From Gammaproteobacteria bacterium 54_18_T64 (GTDB lineage: Bacteria > Pseudomonadota > Gammaproteobacteria > Pseudomonadales > Porticoccaceae): a stretch of 64,000 nucleotides of DNA. Of this stretch, positions 45,935 to 54,460 are shown in pieces. The notes below the pieces were generated by a model. It searched no databases and was not told where the DNA came from. It saw only the letters and a list, made by a program, of their open reading frames with translations. The stretch's first letter is position 1. Each line of letters begins with the position of its first letter. The position numbers were made by a program, and so were the translations under genes. The stretch covers positions 1 to 64,000 of the forward strand of contig MAAU01000009.1 of the NCBI GenBank assembly GCA_002162825.1. Reading direction: 5' to 3'.

Positions 45935-46109
45935 ATGAGCCCCGTAAAATAACCGCACTCTAGCCCGCTGAAAAACAACATTTTACGACGGACAACAAAG
46001 CCAGGAGCTAGCTGCGACCCATAAAATAGCAAACGCCTACCGCCAACGCCCAGGTCCTGACTAACAACCCAAATCAGGAGGGTGAAACTTGCCAAATTAA
46101 AGGCTTTTT

Positions 46110-47546
46110 ATGCGAGACCAAAAACTACGCTTTATAACGCTACTTACAGCCCTGTTAATATTCAGTTTTTTATTTATCAGCCTGGTCAGCTATTTCAATG
46201 CCCATAAATCCATTAGCACACAGATCAAAGAAAACACTCTTCCCCTCACCAGCGACAATATTTATTCAGAAATCCAACGCGACCTGTTAAAGCCAATATT
46301 AATCTCCTCCATGATGGCTAAAGATACCTTTGTTCGAGACTGGATTATCAACGGCGAAGATAGCCAGGAAGACATCATTCATTATTTACAAGAAATCAAA
46401 AAAAGTTACGGCGCCATAACCAGCTTCTTTATCTCTGAAAAAACGAGAATCTATTACCACCCCAGTGGAGTACTAAAGAAAGTCGACCAATCCGACGTAC
46501 AAGACAAATGGTATTTCCTCTCCCGAGACCTACCTAGCAGTTATGAAATCAACGTTGACATCGATACCGCCGACAAATCTAGCCTCACTATTTTCATCAA
46601 CCATAAGGTCTTTGATTATACGGGAGAATATATTGGCATAATCGGTGTTGGCCTATCTGTCGACAGTACTCAAACACTCATTGAAAGCTATAAACAGCGC
46701 TACGGCCGTCAGGTGTTTTTTGTCGACAGGGAGGGAGACGTGGTACTGCACGGATCTTCCTACAATGGCGTCAACAATATTAAGAAAGCTGAGGGGCTAT
46801 CGACCTCGGCAAGAAAAATTCTTAGCTCTAGAAAAAGCACCGTAGCTTTCAAAACAAATAACAAAAACACCTATTTAGATAGTCGCTTCATACCAGAATT
46901 CAATTGGCACCTGATTGTAACTCAACAGGAAAATGAGGCCGAACTGAAAATTCAAAATATATTGATAAGCAATCTAACATTTAGCCTGATAGCATCTATT
47001 GTCATTATATTTTTAGTCAATATTATTATTTCTAGCTATCAAAAAAAGCTAGAGACCCTGGCGACGACCGACAAGCTAACGGGCACTTCCAATCGTCAGA
47101 TATTCGACGCTCTCTTCAAGCAAGCCCACGGCCATTCCAAACGCAATAAGCTACAACTTTCCGCAATAATGATTGACGTGGATTATTTCAAAAAAATTAA
47201 TGACAGTCACGGTCACCCAGCAGGTGACAAGGTGCTACAAGCCTTAGCTGAGGTCTTGAAAAACAGCATTAGAGAGTCCGACAGTCTATTTCGCTGGGGA
47301 GGCGAGGAGTTCCTTATTCTCTTACCGGATAGCAATGTAAAAACTGCCCGCAGGTTCGCCGAAAAAATTCGCTTAAAGGTGGCAGAAATGATTTTCACAC
47401 TGCCCCCCCAATCCCTGCCTGTCACCGTCAGCGCCGGGGTGGCCAGCATAGGCGACACAGATACTGCCGACGACTTAATCTCTCGAGCTGACAAGGCCCT
47501 ATATAGTGCAAAGGAAAACGGCCGCAATCGAGTAGAGCAAGCGTAA
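46110..47546 (+). CDS. Membrane diguanylate cyclase with periplasmic Cache-type sensor
   Basis: A 478-residue inner-membrane enzyme that makes cyclic di-GMP. Helix near 10-30, a periplasmic double-Cache-like sensor to about 285, a second helix near 292-314, then GGDEF domain 330-478. The active site is RWGGEEFLILL (GGEEF) and the metal/substrate loop MIDVDYFKKINDSHGHPAGD. An inhibitory I-site RxxD (RESD) lies five residues before GGEEF, so product feedback is likely. It sits between argE and argA, which are closer neighbours in Pseudomonas, and its DNA is richer in A/T than theirs. AGGAGG at 46076-46081 is too far (28 bases) from the ATG to be its site. Confidence 0.93.
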   Translation: MRDQKLRFITLLTALLIFSFLFISLVSYFNAHKSISTQIKENTLPLTSDNIYSEIQRDLLKPILISSMMAKDTFVRDWIINGEDSQEDIIHYLQEIKKSYGAITSFFISEKTRIYYHPSGVLKKVDQSDVQDKWYFLSRDLPSSYEINVDIDTADKSSLTIFINHKVFDYTGEYIGIIGVGLSVDSTQTLIESYKQRYGRQVFFVDREGDVVLHGSSYNGVNNIKKAEGLSTSARKILSSRKSTVAFKTNNKNTYLDSRFIPEFNWHLIVTQQENEAELKIQNILISNLTFSLIASIVIIFLVNIIISSYQKKLETLATTDKLTGTSNRQIFDALFKQAHGHSKRNKLQLSAIMIDVDYFKKINDSHGHPAGDKVLQALAEVLKNSIRESDSLFRWGGEEFLILLPDSNVKTARRFAEKIRLKVAEMIFTLPPQSLPVTVSAGVASIGDTDTADDLISRADKALYSAKENGRNRVEQA

Positions 47547-47844
47547 ACCTGCTGCAGGAAGTCAAAATCAAACTCTATTCACCATGACCCCTGCATTAGA
47601 GTGAGCTATTGAAACAGGGCCGATCAACACACATCTGTGATCCGGCATATTGCGCCACCACAAACCCAGCACACGAGACAATCTAGCCCGGACGGAATCG
47701 CGATACTCTGAGGCAGGCTAGCTAAATTTTCCGCTCCTTTTTTCAAGGACTTCCAGCGTCAGCACCTACTGTTTCTAGTATCTACAGTCGCACTTGTTAT
47801 ACTCAAGCATAAGCTGCTGCTAGCGATGCGTAAAAACCCAGACC

Positions 47845-49152
47845 ATGACCGACTACGTAAAATTTTTTCGTGAAACCTCGCCCTATATTAATCGACATAG
47901 AGGTAAGACCTTCGTTATCGCCCTGCCCGGCGAGGCCATTTGCCACTCGAACTTTACCCATATTATTCACGATATTGCCCTCCTCAACTCACTCGGCATG
48001 CGCATTGTTTTAGTACACGGCGCCCGCCCGCAACTTGAGCAGCGCCTCGCGCAGCAGCAGTTAACACTCAGCTATGAGGGCCACACTCCCATTACTGACA
48101 ATCTGGCCATGGAGTGTGTCAAAGATGCCCTGGGCAGTGCGCGTATTTGCATCGAGTCACTACTGTCAATGGGGCTCGCCAACTCCCCCATGCACGGGGC
48201 GCGCATTCGCGTTGTCAGTGGTAATTTTATTACCGCCAAGCCCCTGGGTATTCGCGCTGGTGTCGACTTTCAACACAGCGGCGAGGTGCGCAAAATTGAT
48301 CGACCTGGCATCCAAAGTCAGCTCGATGACAGCGCCATTGTACTGCTCTCCTCCATTGGTTATTCGTCAACCGGCGAAGCCTTTAATCTCAGCTTTGAAG
48401 ATGTCGCCACCCAGGCCGCCATTAACCTGGGTGCCGAAAAACTAATTTTTCTCGGTGCCGATACAGGCCTGAAGGACTCCCAGGGCCATTTACTGAAAAG
48501 TATCAACCTTCGCCAGGCCCAACAGCGACTCGAACAGCCGCAAGAACAAGGCTTTTACGGCACGCTACAGGGGGCCTACCAGGCCTGCCTCAATGGTGTG
48601 CCGCGCAGCCATTTAATCAGCTATTGCACCGATGGCGCCCTGCTAGGCGAGCTATTTACCCGCGATGGTACCGGCACGCTGGTACTGCAACACAGCGAGG
48701 AAGTAATACGCCAGGCCAGCATCGACGACATCACCGGCATACTCGAGTTAATCAGCCCTATGGAGGAGCAAGGCGTACTGGTAAAGCGCTCTCGGGAATT
48801 ACTCGAAACGGAAATCTCCCGCTTCTATGTGATCGCCCACCCCGAGGGCATGCTCATTGCCTGCGCAGCCGTCTACCCCTTTGATGACGGTAAAGCGGCC
48901 GAGCTGGCCTGCGTGGTCACTCACCCCGATTTTCACAACCGAGGTCTCGCCACGCGTTTGCTTGAACACTTGCAAGACAAAGCCAAAAATGAATTTCAGC
49001 TGGACGCATTATTTGTACTGACCACACAGGCCGCCCACTGGTTTCAGGAAAACGGTTTTGTCGCCACCAGCCTCGAACAATTACCACTTCAGAAAGCCAA
49101 ACTCTATAACTACCAGCGCAAATCCAAGATTTTTTATAAGCACCTGACTTAG
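47845..49152 (+). CDS. argA: N-acetylglutamate synthase
   Basis: A 435-residue enzyme for the first step of arginine synthesis, acetyl-CoA plus glutamate to N-acetylglutamate. Residues 1-290 form the amino-acid-kinase-like domain that binds arginine as feedback inhibitor (RIVLVHGARPQLEQRL), and residues 295-435 the GNAT acetyltransferase domain with ACVVTHPDFHNRGLATRLL. Length matches E. coli ArgA (443). No strong ribosome binding site before the ATG. 298 bases without a gene precede it, in which I see no clear operator. Confidence 0.96.
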   Translation: MTDYVKFFRETSPYINRHRGKTFVIALPGEAICHSNFTHIIHDIALLNSLGMRIVLVHGARPQLEQRLAQQQLTLSYEGHTPITDNLAMECVKDALGSARICIESLLSMGLANSPMHGARIRVVSGNFITAKPLGIRAGVDFQHSGEVRKIDRPGIQSQLDDSAIVLLSSIGYSSTGEAFNLSFEDVATQAAINLGAEKLIFLGADTGLKDSQGHLLKSINLRQAQQRLEQPQEQGFYGTLQGAYQACLNGVPRSHLISYCTDGALLGELFTRDGTGTLVLQHSEEVIRQASIDDITGILELISPMEEQGVLVKRSRELLETEISRFYVIAHPEGMLIACAAVYPFDDGKAAELACVVTHPDFHNRGLATRLLEHLQDKAKNEFQLDALFVLTTQAAHWFQENGFVATSLEQLPLQKAKLYNYQRKSKIFYKHLT

Positions 49153-49305
49153 AAGCAATACACCTCACAGGGTGACTGTGATCAACTCGCCAGATTGACA
49201 AGCCTGGCAGGTCTTGATCTGTAAAAATCATGGCAATATTGCTACAAATAGGGATTGCCCAAATTACAGGGGCCAACTCTTTGTAAAGTATTGCAGGAAA
49301 GATCG

Positions 49306-50709
49306 ATGTTAAAATTTTTGCGGCGCAAACAACCGGTACTGGCCCCTAGCCCCGCCCCAATTAAAACAAGAACAACACCCCGACATACGTCGCAAACCGA
49401 CACGCCGCTAAAGGACCGTCTACAGAAGCTCGATGCCGATAGGGGCAACGAGATGATCACCTTGCTCAATATTGGCAGCACCCAAAAACTATCGCCAAAT
49501 GAGCTTCTCTTCAAGGAAGGGACGCCCGCCGATAGAGGATATCTTGTACTCGACGGCCTCATAGAAGAATTCGCCCTGGTCGATGGTGAAAAAATTAAGG
49601 TTGCCAGCTATCCGGAGAAAGCCTGGATCAACTTCGCCAGTTTAGACGCTAGTGTCGAGCGAGAAAGTTCCGCCAGAGCCCAGGAGGCAAGCTCGGTGCT
49701 ACTTATCGATCAACGCCTGCTCAATAGCGTCGATGATGATGTTCTATTATTTATCTATCGCGAATTACACCAGAGCCCCCTTGCCCTACGCGCCAACAAA
49801 GAAAAGGAAATTAACGCCTTCTCCACCTACACCCAGGATCTTATCGACACCTTATTCGATATACACACCAAGGCAAAAGATCGCTCTAAAAACTCGCAGC
49901 TTGCCCAGACCGTTATCCAGAGAATCCCCAAACTTCCCATCGCTACTCTCGGCCTGCTCAATAAACTGCAGGATGATGAGACGTCGACAGATGAGGTTGT
50001 CGAACTGGTAAAAAGTGACCCTTCACTTACTAGCCTGCTACTTAAAACCCTCAATTCGGCCGAATATCACTTTGAAGAAAAGATCTCAAACGTCAATCAC
50101 GCCGTCTCCCTACTTGGCTTTATTGGTGTCTATCAAGTCGTAATGTCGCAAAGCCTGCGTAAAAGTCTGCCCCCAACAAAGGCCTTTCAAGAGGTCTATA
50201 CACGCTCCCTGGAAATATCCCACATCACCTTTGCCATAGCTCAAAGCTCTGGAGTCGGCAGGCCGGCTGAGATGGCGACCATCGGCCTGGTTCACGACCT
50301 CGGCAGCGTTGTGATCGAGCTCTTACGCCAGCAAAACCCCAAGCTAGAAAACTTGATCGATTTTTTTGATGCCGCTGTTATCGGCGGCCAATTAATGCAC
50401 GCCTGGAATCTTCCCGAGAATATCTGGAAGGCTATCGAATATCAGGATTTTCCCGAATTTGCCCCCGCCGATAACATTCCCGATGGCCCCGTCGCCGCCA
50501 TTGCTTTGATCTATGTCGCTCGCCTCTGTCATGAGCGCTTACACAAAGTGCCGGAAGAGCAACTGCCAACGCTCTTCCTCGACGACCATCTGGGCCTTCT
50601 CAACTGGCGCGGCCTATCTCTTGATAACGTCCTCGACGAAAAGGTCATACCCACCTTGCTCAGAAGAGGCAACGCCCTACCGGCCTCCCTGGCCCACTTA
50701 ATCAACTAA
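49306..50709 (+). CDS. Cyclic-nucleotide-binding-like plus HDOD domain protein
   Basis: A 467-residue cytosolic regulatory protein. Residues about 50-145 resemble a CNB/cupin domain (LSPNELLFKEGTPADRGYLV ... SSARAQEASSVLLID), although the phosphate-binding PRAA motif is altered. Residues about 200-400 form an HDOD domain (IPKLPIATLGLLNKL, VKSDPSLTSLLLKTLNSAEY, VNHAVSLLGFIGVYQ), with VHDLGSVV retained. HDOD proteins regulate motility, c-di-GMP signalling and DNA uptake through unknown contacts. ATG 49306 is preceded by AGGA; a frame start at 49255 adds 17 residues. 153 bases behind argA, same strand, probably separate. Confidence 0.88.
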   Translation: MLKFLRRKQPVLAPSPAPIKTRTTPRHTSQTDTPLKDRLQKLDADRGNEMITLLNIGSTQKLSPNELLFKEGTPADRGYLVLDGLIEEFALVDGEKIKVASYPEKAWINFASLDASVERESSARAQEASSVLLIDQRLLNSVDDDVLLFIYRELHQSPLALRANKEKEINAFSTYTQDLIDTLFDIHTKAKDRSKNSQLAQTVIQRIPKLPIATLGLLNKLQDDETSTDEVVELVKSDPSLTSLLLKTLNSAEYHFEEKISNVNHAVSLLGFIGVYQVVMSQSLRKSLPPTKAFQEVYTRSLEISHITFAIAQSSGVGRPAEMATIGLVHDLGSVVIELLRQQNPKLENLIDFFDAAVIGGQLMHAWNLPENIWKAIEYQDFPEFAPADNIPDGPVAAIALIYVARLCHERLHKVPEEQLPTLFLDDHLGLLNWRGLSLDNVLDEKVIPTLLRRGNALPASLAHLIN

Positions 50710-50922
50710 GGCCGCAAACTTACATCCTCCCACCTCTCCATAGCCTCTCGTTTAAAAAGAGCTTTCAGCATGGCTACTCAGGCCTTTATTAACGGGGTTA
50801 CACTGGAGCCACGGTAAGAGGTGTATCGCGATAAAATCCTCGACACATAGAACCTCGCTCCACCTCGGCTGTCTTAACCCGCCACTGCCATCACCCCAAG
50901 CGCCCAAGATGAGACACAAAAA

Positions 50923-53091
50923 ATGAAGAAAAGTCTGCTGATTGTATTGATCGCAGCCCTGGCCGGTGTGTTCTTCGCCTTCGACCTACAACAGATGCTA
51001 ACTCTCGACGGGCTCAAGGCTGGCCTCGACCAGGCACAGGCCCGGCTCGCCAGCGAGCCACTACTGGTGGCCGGAACCTTCTTCATTGTCTACATCATCG
51101 TTACCGGTCTATCCCTGCCCGGCGCAGCGGTTATGTCATTGGGCGGCGGCGCGCTCTTCGGCTTGCTGTGGGGCACGGTTATCGTCTCCTTCGCCAGCTC
51201 TATCGGCGCCACCCTGGCCTTCCTGGCCTCACGTTTTGTGCTGCGCGATACGGTGCAAAATCGCTTTGCCGAGCGCCTGAAAACCATTAACGCGGGCATA
51301 GAAAAAAATGGCGCCTTTTATTTATTTACCTTGCGCCTGGTGCCGGTCTTCCCCTTCTTCCTGATTAATTTACTGATGGGCTTAACGCCGATTCGCAGCG
51401 CCACTTTTTACCTCATTAGTCAAATAGGCATGTTTCCCGCCACCCTGGTGTTTATTAATGCCGGTACCCAGCTGGCACAAATTGAAAGCTTATCCGACAT
51501 TTTATCCCCCGCCCTACTCGCCTCCTTTGCCCTACTCGGCATTTTCCCTCTGCTCGCGAAAAAAGTAGTAACCGTCATCCAGGGCCGCCGCATCTACGCC
51601 AGGTGGCGGCGCCCGGCCACATTTGATCGCAATCTCGTGGTGATCGGTGCCGGGGCAGGGGGGCTGGTCTCCAGCTATATCGCCGCCGCCGTCAAGGCCA
51701 GGGTGAGCCTAATCGAGGCCGACAAAATGGGCGGCGACTGTCTCAACACCGGCTGTGTACCCAGCAAAGCCCTCATTAGAAGCGCCAAGCTGGCCCAGCA
51801 AATCCGCCAGGGCAGTCGTTACGGTCTCAATGATCGCGAACCCTCCCTCTCATTTGCCAGCGTGATGGCCCGCGTGCAGCGAATTATCGAGACCGTAGAG
51901 CCCCACGACAGTGCTGCGCGCTATAGCAAACTGGGCGTTGACGTGGTGCAGGGTCACGCCCGTATCGTCGACCCCTGGACCGTGGAAATCTCCCAGCCGA
52001 ATGGCACCAGCCACCAGCTCACCACGCGCAGTATCATCATCGCCACCGGTGCTCGCCCCCTGGTACCAGCCCTGCCCGGTCTTGACGAAACGGGCTACGT
52101 CACCAGCGATACCCTGTGGCAAGCCTTCGCCAAACTCGACACCGCCCCCAGGCGGCTATTGATATTGGGTGGCGGGCCGATTGGCTGTGAGCTGGCCCAG
52201 AGCTTTGCCCGCCTAGGTTCCTCGGTAACACAAATTCAGCGCGGCCCACGCCTGATGCCCCGCGAAGATGAAGAGGTGTCCGCACTGGCGCAAAGCCGTT
52301 TGCAAGCCGACGGGGTGCAGGTAATGACCTCTTATCAAGTCCTGCGCTGCGAACGTGAGAACGATAATAAATACCTGGTCGTCAAGGGCACGGCGCCAGG
52401 AGGCAACAACAAAGAACAGCGCATCGCCTTCGATCAATTGCTTATCGCCGTTGGCCGCAAGGCGCGACTCGAGGGTTACGGACTCGAAGAACTCGGCATC
52501 GACACTGAGCGCAGTCTGCCGACCAACGACTATCTACAGACCCTCTACCCCAATATTTTTGCCGCCGGCGATGTCGCCGGCCCCTACCAGTTTACCCACA
52601 CCGCCTCCCACCAGGCCTGGTATGCGGCAGTCAACGCCCTCTTTGGCCACCTCAGAAAATTCAAGGTCGACTACCGCGTCATACCCTGGACCACCTTTAT
52701 CGACCCCGAAATTGCCCGCGTTGGCCTCAATGAACAGGAGGCTAAGGCACAGGGTATAGCCTACGAAATCACTCGCTTCGAGCTGAAGGAATTAGACCGA
52801 GCCATTACCGACAGCGCCACCGAGGGCTTTGTGAAGGTGCTCACTGTGCCGGGCAAGGACCGCATCCTCGGCGCAACCCTGGTCGGCGAGCACGCCGGAG
52901 AGCTACTGGCCGAATTCGTGCTGGCAATGAAACACGGCCTCGGGCTGAATAAAATACTCGGTACCATTCACACCTACCCCACCTGGGCCGAGGCCAATAA
53001 ATACGCCGCCGGGGAGTGGAAGCGCGCCCACGCACCGCAAGGCCTATTGCGCTGGGTACAGCGCTATCACCAATGGCGCAGGGGCCGCTAG
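50923..53091 (+). CDS. Fusion of VTT/TVP38 membrane domain and pyridine nucleotide-disulfide oxidoreductase
   Basis: A 722-residue inner-membrane flavoprotein. Residues 1-220 are a DedA/VTT (SNARE-associated) domain with GLSLPGAAVMSLGGGALFG and RLVPVFPFFLINLLMGLTP; residues 236-722 are a class I flavin disulfide reductase with VIGAGAGGLVSSYIAA, redox cysteines Cys273 and Cys278 in GGDCLNTGCVPSK, a second GGGPIGCE NAD site and FAAGDVAGPYQ. In the dimer-interface motif HxHPTxxE the catalytic second His is Tyr685 (IHTYPTWAE), so it is not a lipoamide dehydrogenase. Relatives are often annotated as mercuric reductases, but the N-terminal HMA and C-terminal cysteine pair of MerA are missing. An ArsM-type methyltransferase follows after 69 bases. 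Confidence 0.92.
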   Translation: MKKSLLIVLIAALAGVFFAFDLQQMLTLDGLKAGLDQAQARLASEPLLVAGTFFIVYIIVTGLSLPGAAVMSLGGGALFGLLWGTVIVSFASSIGATLAFLASRFVLRDTVQNRFAERLKTINAGIEKNGAFYLFTLRLVPVFPFFLINLLMGLTPIRSATFYLISQIGMFPATLVFINAGTQLAQIESLSDILSPALLASFALLGIFPLLAKKVVTVIQGRRIYARWRRPATFDRNLVVIGAGAGGLVSSYIAAAVKARVSLIEADKMGGDCLNTGCVPSKALIRSAKLAQQIRQGSRYGLNDREPSLSFASVMARVQRIIETVEPHDSAARYSKLGVDVVQGHARIVDPWTVEISQPNGTSHQLTTRSIIIATGARPLVPALPGLDETGYVTSDTLWQAFAKLDTAPRRLLILGGGPIGCELAQSFARLGSSVTQIQRGPRLMPREDEEVSALAQSRLQADGVQVMTSYQVLRCERENDNKYLVVKGTAPGGNNKEQRIAFDQLLIAVGRKARLEGYGLEELGIDTERSLPTNDYLQTLYPNIFAAGDVAGPYQFTHTASHQAWYAAVNALFGHLRKFKVDYRVIPWTTFIDPEIARVGLNEQEAKAQGIAYEITRFELKELDRAITDSATEGFVKVLTVPGKDRILGATLVGEHAGELLAEFVLAMKHGLGLNKILGTIHTYPTWAEANKYAAGEWKRAHAPQGLLRWVQRYHQWRRGR

Positions 53092-53160
53092 ACACCTACC
53101 CCGTAGCGCCCTGTAAAATGGCGCACATCAAGTAATCAGCCATTAATTGGAATCACTGTT

Positions 53161-54201
53161 ATGCGCGACATCGTTCAAGACTACTACGGCAAGCAACTGC
53201 AAAGCAGCGACGACCTGAAAACCACTGCCTGCTGCGATATCAGCGCGCTGCCGAGCTGGCTAAGGCCCCTCATTGACAATATTCACCCCGAGGTACTGGC
53301 GCGCTACTACGGCTGTGGCCTGGTCTGTCCCGATTTGCTGAAGGGTTGTAGTGTTTTAGATCTGGGTAGCGGCTCCGGACGCGATGTCTACGCTCTCTCC
53401 CAGCTCGTCGGTGCCGGCGGCGAAGTGGTCGGCGTCGATATGACAGACGAGCAACTGGCCGTGGCCGAACAACATCGGGATTGGCACAGCGAAAAGTTTG
53501 GTTTCGACAATGTGCGCTTTCTCAAGGGTGATATCGAACGCCTGCACGAACTCGGCCTCGAGGCCGGTAGCTTTGATGTCATTGTATCCAACTGCGTAAT
53601 CAACCTCTGCACCGATAAGGACGCTGTGCTCGAGGGCATTCAGCGCCTGCTCAAACCCGGTGGTGAATTTTACTTCTCCGATGTCTACGCCGACCGTCGC
53701 GTACCCGAGGCCGTACACAACGACTCCGTGCTCTACGGCGAGTGCCTGGGCGGCGCCCTGTACTGGAATGACTTTCTGCGCATCGCCACCAGGGCCGGCT
53801 TTGCCGACCCCCGCCTGGTGGAAGATAGGCCCCTGGAAATCACCGATCCCGAGCTTGCCGCTCAAACTGGCGACCTGAATTTTTTCTCCGCCACCTACCG
53901 CCTGTTTAAAATTGACGCCCTGGAAAGTGCCTGCGAGGATTTTGGCCAAAGCGTGGTTTATCGCGGCAGCATCGCCAATTCACCCGAGGCATTCATCCTC
54001 GACAAGCACCACACCATTGCAAGCGGCCAGCCCTTCCCTGTATGCGGCAATACCTGGCGCATGTTGCACGACAGCCGTTTTGCCGAGCACTTTGAATTTA
54101 GCGGCGACTTCAGCCACCACCTCGGTCTGTTTGAAGGCTGTGGCAGCGACATACCTTTCGACACCCAGGCCGAATGCAACGACTCCGGGGCCTGCTGCTA
54201 A
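53161..54201 (+). CDS. arsM: Arsenite methyltransferase-like SAM enzyme (ArsM type)
   Basis: A 346-residue class I methyltransferase. SAM motif VLDLGSGSGRDVY at 65-77. The four cysteines of arsenite methyltransferases are present: Cys24 (in TTACCDIS), Cys52 (YYGCG), Cys145 (SNCVINL) and Cys195 (YGECLGG); the spacings 24 to 52 (28) and 145 to 195 (50) equal those of algal ArsM (44/72 and 174/224). The C-terminal domain ends in a cysteine-rich CNDSGACC tail, seen in some ArsM proteins. It would methylate As(III), from methyl- to trimethylarsenicals. No arsR, arsB or arsC is in the window; the upstream VTT-flavoenzyme may be its partner. Confidence 0.88.
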   Translation: MRDIVQDYYGKQLQSSDDLKTTACCDISALPSWLRPLIDNIHPEVLARYYGCGLVCPDLLKGCSVLDLGSGSGRDVYALSQLVGAGGEVVGVDMTDEQLAVAEQHRDWHSEKFGFDNVRFLKGDIERLHELGLEAGSFDVIVSNCVINLCTDKDAVLEGIQRLLKPGGEFYFSDVYADRRVPEAVHNDSVLYGECLGGALYWNDFLRIATRAGFADPRLVEDRPLEITDPELAAQTGDLNFFSATYRLFKIDALESACEDFGQSVVYRGSIANSPEAFILDKHHTIASGQPFPVCGNTWRMLHDSRFAEHFEFSGDFSHHLGLFEGCGSDIPFDTQAECNDSGACC

Positions 54202-54241
54202 GACCGACAATTAGCAACCTTGCAGACTTGATGGTTACCAC

Positions 54242-54255
54242 TTGATCTAGGTCAT
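54242..54255. promoter_or_regulatory. Imperfect Anr/FNR box
   Basis: TTGATctagGTCAT: the left half is the perfect TTGAT half-site and the right half matches three of five bases of ATCAA, spaced by four bases as required. It lies 206-219 bases before the ATG of the hemerythrin chemoreceptor gene. Low-oxygen control by an Anr/Fnr protein is inferred. Confidence 0.4.
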
Positions 54256-54460
54256 CTCCAACAGAACTAGCCGGGGCTATTGTGGGTATTTTCACGATTT
54301 GCCCTGGCGACCCATTGCAGACTCACCAAGCCCCCTCTAATCTCCGTAAACAAAATAATTAAGACCAACTGCTTTTGATATTTAAATTGTTCTTTCGTTA
54401 TTCACCGCTGTTTAAGGAGAGCATAGACGGCGCCAGTGAAACCAATGGAGATTTATTGCG

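Noticed and set aside
50923-53091. Mercuric reductase (merA) call
   Set aside because: No HMA domain, no C-terminal cysteine pair and no merR/merT near; only the shared CxNxGCxPSK redox motif supports it.
53356-53949. 197-codon frame opposite the ArsM-type gene
   Set aside because: Shadow of the methyltransferase coding strand.
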